NCBI GenBank assembly: GCA_050084515.1
Contig: CM114273.1
Coordinates: 28,520,001 to 28,584,000 of the forward strand
From: Blasia pusilla
Taxonomy: Eukaryota > Marchantiophyta > Marchantiopsida > Blasiales
Reading direction: 5' to 3'
Length of the DNA: 64,000 nucleotides
The position numbers and the translations under genes are program-made. Below, in pieces: positions 1 through 10,802 of the stretch. The notes below the pieces were generated by a model, which made no database searches, had not been told where the DNA came from, and was given only the letters and a program-made list of their open reading frames with translations. Positions within the stretch are counted from its first letter, which is position 1, and every line of letters begins with the position of its first letter.

Positions 1-1310
1 TAGAAGACAATATAATTTGGCAACAGTTGACTCCACTCTTCGAGTCGACTTCACAAGTTTACAATCGCAAGAATTCGAGTTTGACCTTGACAAACAAATG
101 GGGACCAAAGTCCTCTTCTTCTAGACGGTTGGTGTCAATATTGGGCGAAGACTTGGTTCCTCTTTATACCAACCCCAGCGATTATGGAGGAGTCAGTAAA
201 GGGAGGGCCTTTCCCTTGCCCCTAATTCCTTTTTGACCCCCATTTCTCGGGGATCGTACTTATGCCCATTTAATTAATTAATTAATAATTTAAGCGAATC
301 TGGTGCCTTGGTGCTGTTTGACCTACAAAAGGAGCTGACAATGTTTAATACACTTAGCAACTTAATGTCTGGCCTCCATGGAGTGGCCAGCCATTGAGGA
401 GTGGGACCAAAGGTTGTACTGGTTCCCCGACCCAACGCACACTGGACTCTGGAGAGCTCGCGAGTGGCCGTGAAATATGTTGCTGTTGGGTGAATATATA
501 CACTTTTGTTTGGAGGAGAGAAAATATAAACTTTTGCTTGGAGGAGACAAGCTTGGGTCCTTAGGATCCTTAGATCCCTTGGACGACCTTCTCTTACTTG
601 CTATCCTGTGGCGGTGAAGTGTCCTTGGGATGATAAGCCAGCCCATGGCAGCTGGTGGCTGTGGAGTGGATCGCCCTGTTCAGTGGAGCACACTGTGGGA
701 TGGGCGGGTCCCACTTCTTCGTAGACCACTGCTTCCCACGGGAGAATAATGGCAATATGGGGCCGTTCCCTCGACGAGTGGTCATTATTTATTTATGGCT
801 GGTTGGCAACACAATTCGCAATTCTCCCTTACGGGGATCAATGGTAAGTAGTTATTTATATATAGATATATATGTTTTACGTAGTATAAAATTAATAATT
901 TAGTAAAAAGACAAAATCTTTTTTTGATAGTAATACTTTTGTTTGTTACCTTCCACGGTACTTTGGTATGAGTTAGGGTGAATCATAACTCATGCCTTTT
1001 GGAATTACGGTGCCATCCACTTACCAACTAAGCTTCAAGCAAAATTTCACGACTGAATAAGAAAACCCCTCCATAACATCGTGGAATGTTGTTAGGTTAG
1101 TGGGGTGAGTCTCGGAAGTTGCGAGACTCGGATTTGAATTCTCTGAATCGCTTCTCTTTGCCAGTCACCTCTTTCTGGCCTGGCCGCGTTCAAGTTGCCC
1201 GGTCGCAAGAAATGCAAGACCGCAGCTATCTATGGACTTCCTCTTTGGTCTTCTTTAGTGAGCCATCATATTTGTCACGTTTATTGTAGTGGATTAAAGA
1301 GTATCCTTTT
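1..1310. other. No recognised gene; unannotated 5' part of window
   Basis: I see no reading frame with a recognisable domain here. The short open frames near 27-236, 362-646 and 655-903 resemble no protein family known to me and lack supporting context. The stretch at 250-300 is rich in TTAATTAA. It may hold untranslated or decayed repeat sequence. Confidence 0.5.
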
Positions 1311-2098
1311 GGTGACAAGATGAGGAGGTCAAGGATGACCTAATGAAGACTAAGGTAACCTTAATGTATAGGTTATCCATTGCTTGGGATTCATTTGGAA
1401 CTATATTGAGGAACTAATCATTTCGGAAAAAACGTCTATTTTGAATAGAGTAAACTTCCCACATTCGGAAAGTGATTCTTGATCCACTATTCTAGGTTTA
1501 GGTTGGGGACCCTCTATTACTATCCTAGGTTAAGATTAGGTATGTGCGCAAGTCATTGAGTAGAGATCTTGAGGAGAGGAAATGGATATATCCAAGGTAC
1601 GGCTTCTTATTTGGCCGACAATTGGAGTTCTATTCTTCTGACGGTATAGAAAGTTAGCGGGTTTTTTGGGCATAAATTCATGCCGAGATGTCATATGAGG
1701 TTGGAAATAACTCCGCTGCGTCGGGACTATCATTTCAGACAATTCTCCTTTTTTGCTATTTTTGTGTGTAGATGTGATCAATGATGTTCATTATGTACCA
1801 ATGTGTATGCACATGACAAAGGAGAATAAACTTGGGAACTCATTCTTACTAAATTGAACCGGTTTTCATGAGGCGGCAGAACTATGGTCCTCCTTATCTT
1901 GTGAGTAACCTAAGGCTCTCATTAGAAGAATGAGTTTGGTTTGACATAAGAAAGAGTCGGACATGAAGTTTGTAAGAGATTTGATCCATATGATTAGTGG
2001 AGATATTTAAGTATATGTGTGTAGTTGCTATGAGTGAGTAGGATATTGTGTGTTTATGTGTATGGATGATGACAACCATGTGTCTAAGCACTATACAT
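1311..2098 (+). repeat. Diverged solo LTR-like remnant of the retroelement family
   Basis: Several blocks in order match the complete terminal unit at 10151-10798. They include a GGTCAAGGATGACCT block, the ATATTGAGGAACT block, a TGAGGCGG...AACTATGGTCCT block, a CTCTCATTAG block followed by GGTTTGGTTTGACAT, and a final part beginning TGGAGATATTT. Both the A and B portions seem present, with no coding region alongside, so this is best read as an old solo unit. It is strongly diverged and its ends are approximate. Confidence 0.6.
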
Positions 2099-4490
2099 AT
2101 TGATTATGAGATTGGATATTGGAGGTTATTTTAGACCCAAAATACGATGGATTTAGATCATAAGAGCTTTTGGAAGTTTATGTCCAAACCTAATACGAAG
2201 TTATAATTTTTTCCGTTTAAAATGGAAAATCTAGGACTTGGATTTGGGAAATTTTGGGTTATAAATTGGTTTGTAATAAACCTTAGGAAAGCACCTTGCA
2301 TCTAAGGGAATTGGGAAGGGAAGGAAATTTCATAAATGACAAAACTTGAGTTTGTGAATGCCATATGGCTGATTTGAAAATGATCACGTTCAAGTTTTTG
2401 AGTGGTTAGTGCTCTCGTGGGGCATGCCATTTTATTGCGGCGTATAGTGGGGGAGTCCAGTGAAGGATTTGGTAGCACGTAGAGATACTTCAATGTGTTT
2501 GATGCATGGAAGAGGGAACCAATATGCTTATGGAATTTTACAGCTGGAAAGGGTCATTTGATTTTCAAATACTATCTAACATAAAAACAAAATTTCAAGC
2601 AATTCTTTTTTGGGTGACTTAAAAATGGAACGATTTATTTATTTATTTTAATCGGATACTTTTACTCGCAACCTTTGGATCTTTTTTAATATTGGATTAT
2701 GCTTTTGTCCAATTAGGTGAAAAGTTTTTGAAATTTAAATAAACAAATAAATTCTTTCCGTTTCAAAAAAGATGACGGGAGTTATGTTACCCAAGTAACT
2801 TTGCATACTACCAAAGGCCTCCCCCACTACAAGCCACATGAAAAGTAGCTTGCCCCTCACAACCTCAATCGCATGGAAACATGGATGTGGCAGGCTTCAA
2901 ATTGGAGAATACAAAGGGTGAATTGCAAGCTTCATTTTTTTACTAAACTTCCTTCCCTTCTAGGTTTCCTTGAACATGGTGGTGGAAAAGTTTGCATCAT
3001 GCAAGCCCAAGATTCCAATCTTGCTCCCCATTTTGTCCAAAACTCATAGCCTTAGTATATGTCAACAATCTCCTCATGCTCTAGGCCAGACCAAATGAAG
3101 ATGGAGGAACCCATCCCAAGCTTCATAATTACTTCCCAATTTCTTTCAAGTACACATGGTAAACCCATTTATAGTTTTAGGCTTCCTCAATGTAGTGAAA
3201 GCTAGATAGGTATACAGAAAGTATAGCCCACATGTAATTTGGAGTTTTAAGGTGTGGTTTTTCAAACGACCAATTTTTTTTTATAGAGTCAAGTTTACCT
3301 TTTTTTTTTTTTATCTCAAGTTGGCGCTGCTCGAGGTAAGCCCAGTGTGCAAATCGATGATGATAGTGAAATCAACAGAAAAATATGGAGATAAATGTTT
3401 TTTTTCTTTATTTTATAGTTTGTGGAGTTGGTCCTACTAGTATGAGGCCAATTTGGGCTATAGCTTGTTTGGAGTTCTGATCAATTTTTTAATTATGATA
3501 GGGATGTTTACTACCGTATGATTCATTCATAAAGTGGGCTTTCGTGACACGCTATTACATTCCTCACGTAAAATTCTATATCATTAAAAGAGGACGGTGT
3601 TTGAGGGCCCGTCCTCTAGTGATGACACACATATATTGTGGTTTGCTCCGGTGACGACACACGTAAAAAAAACCGATTTAATATAACAAAACCGCTGAAT
3701 TTAAATTAAGAAATGGGTGCTTTTCACTTTTGAATAACATGGGTATTATACCAGTAAGATATATTTTATCTCTTTGGTACCATTCTCTCTATATTTAAAT
3801 CTCGGACCATAACATTAAAATGGTCAATACCTGTGTTTTTATTTTATTTCTTAAACACGTCCTTTGGAAAAAAATAAGAAACTAAATAATATGTAAATGT
3901 ATTGTTTTCTCTCTGCCCTAATCGTTACCGTATTTCTTATAAGCTTCTTTTATTTATACCCACTGAGTTTTACCGTATGTTCTACTCCATATTCCTCGCT
4001 CAAGTCAAACGGGTGTCGTAATATGTCGTCATACAGTTATGAAACGCAAGCTCAAAGGCACAACGCATGCGAGTCTTAGATTGCCTGCGCTGCCATAAAC
4101 AAGTCATTATGGCTGTTGTAGAGGTTGTCTATTGCTATGAGAAGCTTTATCACTAGAATCTATTAGATATGAGGGCACAATCAATGGACCAGTTTATGAA
4201 TGAATCAAATGAGTCAATGAAACCCCAACCGAAATCTTAATCCAGTATTCTCACTTCACAAAGAATCTTGACCCAAAGTCGGCTGCAATGAATTTCGCAA
4301 TGCTTGCCTATTTTCAACGTACTTCAAGATAAGCATATTCACTTTTCGAGATATGGTGATCACTATCGATTGAAAACAAAGAGAGAATTTCAGATCTTGA
4401 AAAATCCTTCTTTTAAACTGGACACGGAGGAAAGATATTTCTTCCGGTGGGAAAAAGAGACATAACAACGGACCTGGAGTTCTCGTACAA
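2099..4490. other. AT-rich intergenic region, no gene seen
   Basis: No supported gene. A perfect 9-bp inverted repeat (AGAGGACGG and its complement) with a short spacer lies at 3589-3617. It is followed by repeated GTGATGACACAC / GTGACGACACAC motifs, which suggests a decayed DNA transposon end. Confidence 0.45.
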
Positions 4491-6669
4491 GAGGAATTCT
4501 TTGATATGAGAACACCGCCGGTCTGCTGCCTTGAAGTGGTCGGTGACAGAGACTGTCAGTGAGAGGTGCATTCGACGGAGCCTTGAAAGTTCAGGAAATT
4601 AATTCGTATCAGTCGGAATTCCTCACAGAGTTTGGTCGGGAAATGCGTGTTTAAGATTATTTGGAGGGTTCGTTCCGAAGACATGTTTTCCTCATGGTAT
4701 CCTGCCTACACTCGCGTACGGGATGGCCTCCCATAAGGACAAAGTCCCGGACGGACATACAGACAAACGCCTTCTCCGCCGTCTCCAAGTTCCGTGCCAG
4801 TTTGCGTCATGCTGAAGTAAGACACAGATTTCCATCGGATCAAAATTTTGAACCTGCCCTTCTTGGAAAATCAGCATTACGTGTCGTTCATTTGGCGGAT
4901 TGAAATCTCAAATTTCTGTTTCCATCTGTGACCCATCGTTTGAGAATCGAGGTGTCTTATATTTTGCATATCTTAAAAACATCATATCCGCATTAAAATG
5001 TTTTGAAACTAGTTTTGTTTTTCTCTGATTTCTTTGCCCCATTTTTCTTCTTTTCTTAATCGAATTGACGCGTGTCAACAAAAGAATACTTCTCAAAGGA
5101 CAAGTGTTCTTTGGGTTAACTCCTGGAACCCCATCGTTTGTTTATTGTTTTCATTTTAAGATCGCCGAGAAAAGACCGATTGGGTGGAAAACTATCCAGA
5201 CCCCGGGCTCTACGGGAAGTTTAATCGCAATTCGCCGTAATCCAAAAGAGTACGTAACAGATATGGATATCTCTCGGGGGTGAACGAAGAAATATTACCA
5301 CATGAAGAGGAATACATTTTAAAATATAAATAATTTTATATCTATTTATTTTGAAACTCAAAGAATAAATCTCGAAATAAAATGTTCCATTCGCCATAGT
5401 TACGTGAAGAAGTGAATCTATCTATGTACTATTTGGTGGAAGATGCAATTTTCTGAAGTTTTTTGACAGGTGTCTCTAAACTTCACTCAAAACTACTTTT
5501 GACACTTTAAAAGACCTGAAATTGGTGAAGATATTAATAAAGGCCGTAGTTGTTGTCGATATAGGATGGATGAAAAAGATGTCGAACTGCGGCAAGCTGC
5601 ATAACTTTGTCAGTATCCTCCGAGCATGTTCTTCTCACCATACGTGGCGTATTACCCGGACATCGCCACAAGATGAACGGCTAGGAAGCGGTAAACGTTT
5701 CGATGGATAATAACAACTCCGTTGATTGAAGTCGGCAAAGGTAGGGAAGACTACTTCCTCGAAGTTCCTTCCTATTAAGGGCGAACTTAACCGTGATTAC
5801 CGGACGTGAGACCGCCTTCCGGGAAATGGCAGCAATCGGAGCCGTGGTCGTTAGTACCGCGGTCAGTGCGCTGATTCAGCGGTCTCTTCTTACTCACGAC
5901 GGCATGGACATGTGCGCGAGCGAGCGGCCCCAACCCAGGGCTCCACGCATTGCACCGTATGCCGCCACGTGGCGATGGCGTATGGGAGAGATGGCGGGGG
6001 TGCCACGGCCCGGTTCCGGATCGAGCGGCTTCGTGGATGGATGGATCGACGGGCTCTGGCACGGACCGTATACCGTTAATGGACAACAATTAGAGGGTGG
6101 GCGGGCAACTGGCGTCGTCAGTAAGGGCAGGATTGCACGGGACAGGGAGGATCGTTCTGTGTTTACTTGTTTTGTCTGGTGTCTGTATTTAATGAATAAT
6201 ACGGATAGAACGCCCAATCACACAACACCGTGGCGTTAAGAAGTGGTTTATCACCCTTAATACCTCACGGGAGCGAGGGCACGGGTCTCATTCACCAACG
6301 AATAACGAAACAAGAACGAGTGGCTTTCATGTATTCCACCGGTTTTCTCATATACTGATGTATCAAAAAATCCAATTGGGGGTGCAATTGGCCCGAAGAG
6401 ACAAAAGGGGGCTTCCTCCTCTAATGACCAACATCACCAACAGCTGGGACAATAATAGCAACACCAATAGAACTATGGCTACCACTAAGTGGGCCTCTAG
6501 CATTGGCGTCTCCAACCGCCCGAGCCCGTCACAAAAGTCCATTTGCCTGGGCACGCTGCAAAGCTATGGAGACCCGTTGCCTACAATAAAGTATTGCAGT
6601 GGCTAAGGAAAACCCATTTCTCGACTGGAGATGATGGGCGTAATTCGTAAGGAGCGAGTCAAACCTCTC
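4491..6669. other. Less AT-rich stretch with unrecognised open frames
   Basis: The base composition is more balanced than the flanks. The longest open frame (plus strand, 5793-6239, 148 codons) and two overlapping minus frames (5787-6089, 5894-6217) match no family I recognise. Open frames in several phases at once are what GC-richer non-coding DNA gives. This could be an untranslated region or a decayed gene; I see no splice-consistent protein. Confidence 0.35.
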
Positions 6670-6823
6670 TGTCACGTCTTTTAGGATATATCTGTGAGAT
6701 CTAGTAGAGCGCTTTCGTGAGTAGTGGAGGACACGCTGAGTAGGTCGAGGACGACCTGCTAAGGCCCCGGGAAACCTAAGAGAGCAGGTTTCTCGGGGGT
6801 TTCGGCTCATTTGGAGCCATATA
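6670..6823 (+). repeat. Copy P terminal repeat A1, 3'-truncated by fusion to methyltransferase
   Basis: This matches the first ~150 bp of the full A repeat at 10151-10670, starting TGTCACGTCTTTTAGG. Where the full repeat continues GAGCCATATTGAGG, this copy switches to methyltransferase coding sequence. The short shared string ATAT at the join suggests a microhomology deletion that removed the rest of A1, gag, protease and the first half of the methyltransferase. Confidence 0.8.
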
Positions 6824-7686
6824 TGATGATGCGGATCTTGCGATATTTAGAGGAGCATCACCCTCGTTCTCCAGTATACATTATGGAGAATGTACTGATT
6901 TTTGGCGATCCGAGGTTGGTGACGAGTGCACATCATGTGCGTGCGTGGATCGGCCCGGAAATGTTGTTAGATGCGGCGAGTGTAGGTTCTAGAGCACACT
7001 GCCCGCGTCTTTGGTGGACCAACTTGGTACCACATGAGGTGTTGCGGAGGGCTTACGCGAGAGTGGAGCGGCCCTCCGATTCGTTGGTGGATTCTATATC
7101 GGATCAGGGCCGTCGATCACAGGTAGTGAGGCACGATGATCGACCGCCGTTGAGCGTGGTTAATAGGATTGGCATGCCACGAGCAACCTTTCCTACATTG
7201 GTGAGTTTTTCCGCTTCCTATGCATTCAAGGAGGCCGAAAGTGGCTTGGTTTGGGATGACCATGTACAGAAGTTGGTGGAGCCTAACGCCGATGAGCGAG
7301 AGCGAGCGATGGGATTCCCCACAAAAGTGACGGTAGTACCGTCACTATCGGAGGCATCACAACGTTATGTCTTGGGTCAGGCCATGGACCTGAACAACTT
7401 GACATGGATTTTCAACTTAGGAGTAGTTGAGCAACGTCGTTTGAGGATGCGAAAGATCACAAAAGTTGTGTTGGTGAGCCTCATGCCTACCGAGACGGTT
7501 GAGGCAGTGGCTGGGGGCAAGATCCGAGGAGGTCGACACAAGAGGGAAGATCGGGAGAGACATCCTAGGACTTCTTGGGATGTTTTGCAAGTACGCCAGG
7601 AGATGATAGCCACAACATCGAGTGTGGTTCCGGGTATTGCACGTGGAGATGAGAGTTCTATTGTCCAAGACGGGGTTGCACCATAG
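6821..7686 (+). pseudogene. C-terminal half of retroelement C5 DNA methyltransferase (copy P)
   Basis: The frame is open to 7686. It starts inside the core of a cytosine-C5 methyltransferase. Visible motifs in order are MENV (motif VI), RAHCPRLWWTNL (motif VIII-like), ERERAMGFP (motif IX) and YVLGQAMDLNNLTWI (motif X-like). Motif I and the catalytic Pro-Cys of motif IV are absent because of the 5' deletion, so it cannot be active. The spacing from motif IX to X resembles DNMT3-type enzymes. A basic linker (about residues 220-260 of the open frame) leads toward the reverse transcriptase. Equivalent regions are at 22930-24000 and 44310-45623. Confidence 0.8.
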
Positions 7687-7728
7687 CAACCACCGACATC
7701 CGCGCCGGAGAGTCCTACCGTAGTTACG

Positions 7729-9170
7729 ATGGAGACTTGGGAGACAGATATCGGCCCTAAGTTGATAGGAGGAGAGCGGCGTCGGATACACCAATTCCTT
7801 AGGAGTTATAGGAGCTGTATTGCATTTAGTATGCATGATTTGGGTATGTTGAAGGGTCCAAGGATCCGCCTTGAGTTGTCGAATGACACGCCGATCTTCC
7901 AACGATCCTACAAGTACAGTGATATGGAGAGAGCTCTGATTCAGAGTAGGAGCCAGGACTAAGTTGGAGCAGGACTAGTGGAGATTTCACATGGAGAGTA
8001 TGCATCTGCCACTGTCATGCCGGCCAAGAAGGATGTGCATGGCAATTGGGCGGATAGGCGGATGTGTGGAGATTACCGACCTATTAATTGGCAGACGAGG
8101 TCCGATAGGTATGCCATACCCACACGTGAGGAGATCTTTGATGCGATTGGGCATGCAAAGGTCTTCAGTTCATTGGATTTGCGAGCCGCATACCATCAGA
8201 TGCCTATCAGATTGGAGGACACGCAGAAGACGGCATTTTGGGGCATCGATCCTCATGGGAAGGATTGTTTGTACCAGTGGCGGTTCTTACCATTCGAGTT
8301 AAAGAACGCGTGGGCTGAGTTTCAGAGGGTCATAGATAGGATCTTGGCAGGTCTGGATTTTGAAAGGTGTTATATTGATGACATCGTAGTCTTTAGCGCC
8401 ATGATTTAGGAGCATGAGCGACATCTAGAGGAGGTGTTTCAACGATTGCAGTTACATGGACTGAAGCTACATCCATGCAAGTGCAAGTTCTTCTATGGCT
8501 AGATTGAGTACTTGGGTCATACGACATACCCCGGGGGCCTTGGTGTGCAATAGATAAAGGTAGAGGCTATTTCACGCATTCCATGCCGTACAGATGTGAG
8601 TCAAGTTCGTGCATTCATGGGATTGGCGAACTTCTATCGACGGTATCTCAAGGGTTTATGTTCGATTGTGAAGCCGCTAACCTTGATGACCAAGGTGGAT
8701 CAGGAGTGGCACTGGGGGGATGAGCAAGAGAGAGCATTTCAGATGCTCAAGGACACATTGACGTACGGGCCAATATTGAGGAGACCGATCAGGGGGCGTC
8801 CTTTCCAAATGCATACCGATTGGAGCATGTTGGGGCTTGGAGCCGTGCTCACCCAATATGACGATAATGGTAGAGAGTTCGTGGTGGCTTATGCTAATTG
8901 CTCGAATAATGTTGCAGAGGCAAAGTATAGCTCGTATGAGGGTGAGTGCTTGGCTGTAGTGTAGGCTGTCGCACATTTGAGATGTTATCTATTCAAAAAT
9001 TTCTTTACGATCATTACTGATCATCAACCACTTAAGTGGTTGATGGAGTCCGACAAGCTTACACCGAAGCTTGCGAGGTGTGCTCTTTTTTTTGCAGAAG
9101 TATGCCTTCTAGGTGGTGCATAGACCTGGGACGCTCAACCAGGATGCAGATGGTTTGATCCGTAACCCAT
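7729..9170 (+). pseudogene. Reverse transcriptase and RNase H remnant (copy P)
   Basis: This is a Ty3/gypsy-type reverse transcriptase. The motifs are RMCGDYRPIN, FSSLDLRAAYHQM, QWRFLPFELKNAWAEFQR (family norm LPFGLKNAPAEFQR) and the catalytic CYIDDIVVFS near 8370. After an in-frame stop at 8407-8409 come the thumb and connection, the RNase H start TDWSMLGLGAVL, and SYEGECLAVV with a stop in place of Trp. TDHQPLKWLMESDKLT follows. Stops at CAG and TGG positions (TAG, TGA) account for most breaks. It would have made cDNA from element RNA. Confidence 0.85.
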
Positions 9171-9640
9171 GCTCAAGTCAGCGAGATGCAACTGGAGCTC
9201 GTTGGCATGGTGAGAGTGATGAGGAGTTCGTGCCATGACGGCATACGTCAACCTATTTAGGCTTGTTGGGTATGGAGAGCCAGATTGTTGAGACTTTGAT
9301 GACGAGGTCTGATGGAGAGTCCTTAGATCTAGAGGCGGGTGGGGAGGTGATACGTGGCCGAGACATTCACCATGATGGAGTGGTGTTGGAATACATGCGT
9401 ACTGGCAGCGTCGCGAGCACAGTGGGTGCTAGAGAGCAGAATCGGATCCTACAGCGAGCCAGCCGGTTTATCAGGGAGACTATGTCTACTTGCAACAGAC
9501 GATATCCACGACGTTGGATGTGACTACAGGGCGCACCATCTTGAGATTGCGTGAGGTTTAGCCATCCGGTGTTCTCTTACTGGAGGGAGACGATGGTATG
9601 GTTTGAAAGGACCATGTGCGTAACTGTATGCCATATCATA
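9171..9640 (+). pseudogene. Integrase remnant with internal deletion (copy P)
   Basis: The N-terminal linker (GRDIHHDGVVLEYMRTGSV) runs to about 9470, then joins sequence matching the post-integrase segment GDYVYL...TLDV...RTIL. The whole HHCC and DDE core present in copy M (41453-42290) is missing, a deletion near 9475. The remnant continues into the PHD finger. No catalytic residues remain. Confidence 0.7.
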
Positions 9641-9840
9641 TTTCGAACATTGAAAATACAGTTGATCCGAGCTTAGCAGTAGTTCCTCCAGGCTTGTGGT
9701 GTATGTTGTGTGGTTCCGCGCGTGGTGCAACCATTATGCTAGTCTGTGATGGGTGTTCAAGAGGATGGAATATGGCATGTTTGACGCCACCTCTCACTAG
9801 GGTACCTCAAGGACGATGGATGTGTCCCATATGTACATAG
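9641..9840 (+). pseudogene. PHD finger at the end of pol (copy P)
   Basis: A Cys4-X-Cys3 zinc finger is visible: CMLC, CDGC, GWNMAC and CPIC, with TPPL between the last pairs. This is the usual PHD layout, but the conserved His is Asn (GWN instead of GWH in copy M), so the fold is probably damaged. It ends at a TAG at 9838-9840 and lies directly after the integrase remnant. PHD fingers usually read histone H3 tail marks; a targeting role here is inference. Confidence 0.75.
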
Positions 9841-10021
9841 AGTAGGTAGTTCTATATTCTGACTTGTGTGTGTGGCATGGATGAGAAGAAGGCGACTATC
9901 GATGGGGCCACATGAACACCCGGCCTTCTTGCTCTTAGCGTCTGAGAGATGTATGTCATGGTAGGTAGGGATAGATGGCTATCTGGAGTTAGAGGGACCT
10001 AACCATCAGCTAGGGGGGCGA
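9841..10021 (+). other. Copy P untranslated 3' segment with polypurine tract
   Basis: A non-coding stretch follows the PHD stop codon and ends in the purine run CTAGGGGGGCGA immediately before repeat B1. Copies N and M have the same arrangement (CTAGAGGGGCCA and CTAGGGGGTGG on their coding strands). This is the expected position of a plus-strand primer. Confidence 0.6.
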
Positions 10022-10148
10022 TTGGAGATATTTTGGTACTTCTTGTCTCGTTGTTTGGATGTCATGAGGTAACATAGGATCGTGCGTGTTTATGTGTGTG
10101 TTTGGTGATAGCGATGTATGTTGTGTAGCGATGTGTATTCGCACGACA
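10022..10148 (+). repeat. Copy P split direct repeat B1
   Basis: A 127-bp block beginning TTGGAGATATTTTGG and ending GCACGACA. It matches the last 128 bp of the following unit (B2, 10671-10798). It lies between the polypurine tract and a separate complete A2-B2 unit, with only AC (10149-10150) separating B1 from A2. Confidence 0.85.
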
Positions 10149-10150
10149 AC

Positions 10151-10798
10151 TGTCACGTCTTTTAGGAAAGATCGGTGAGATTTAGTAGAGCGCCTTCGTG
10201 AGTAGTGGAGGACAAGCTCAATAGGTCGAGGATGACCTGCTGAGGCCACGGGAAACCTGAGAGAGTAAGTTTCCCCTTTGTTTTGCCTCATTTGGAACCA
10301 TATTGAGGAACTGGCTATTTTAGGTAAGTACCATTTTGAGTATATATGATCAATTTTATATTTTTGGTAAGTGGCTCTTGACCTCCTACATTAGGTCAAG
10401 AGCCAAGAAGGTGACTTGGAAGCATAGGTTATCCTGGAGAGAGCTTGGGAGAGGGGAGGGATATATCTCAAGGAGAGAGAGCTTGAGAGCTCATTCTCTC
10501 TTTGTTGAACCTCTTGGCATGAGGCGGTGGAGCTATGGTCTTGCTTGCCTTGTGTATGTAACCCAAGACTCTCATTAGGAGAGTGGGTTTGGTTTGACAT
10601 TGAGAGAGACATGTGAGAGTGCACACATGTGAGAACTATGGTGTTGTGAGAGAGATTGGATCTTATTTCATTGGAGATATTTTGGTACTTCTTGTCTCGT
10701 TGTTTGGATGCCATGAGTTAGCATGGGATCGTGCGTGTTATGTGTATGTGTTTGGTGACAGCGGTGTATGTTGTGTAGCAATGTGTATGCGTACGACA
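10151..10798 (+). repeat. Copy P complete terminal unit A2-B2
   Basis: A 648-bp unit from TGTCACGTC to GTACGACA. A2 is about 10151-10670 and B2 10671-10798. A2 matches A1 (6670-6823) and B2 matches B1. The unit carries a direct copy of TTAGGTCAAGAGCCAAG-type sequence and purine-rich GAGAGAG runs. It is followed by TCTC, the apparent target duplication. Confidence 0.85.
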
Positions 10799-10802
10799 TC
10801 TC

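Larger units (their letters stand above)
6670..10798 (+). mobile_element. Copy P: deleted Ty3/gypsy-like retroelement with methyltransferase and PHD remnants
   Basis: The element begins TGTCACG, ends GTACGACA, and is flanked by TCTC on both sides (6666-6669 and 10799-10802), read as a 4-bp target duplication. Contents in order are a fragment of terminal repeat A1, the C-terminal half of a C5 DNA methyltransferase, reverse transcriptase, RNase H, a remnant of integrase, a PHD finger, a purine tract, and then B1, A2 and B2. Gag, protease, methyltransferase motifs I-IV and the integrase core are deleted. Several in-frame stops interrupt the rest, so it cannot move by itself. It lies next to a degenerate non-LTR element in the opposite orientation. 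Confidence 0.85.

Noticed and set aside
5793-6239. 148-codon plus-strand frame as a gene
   Set aside because: Overlapping frames of similar length occur on the other strand, no domain is recognisable and no splice or context support exists.
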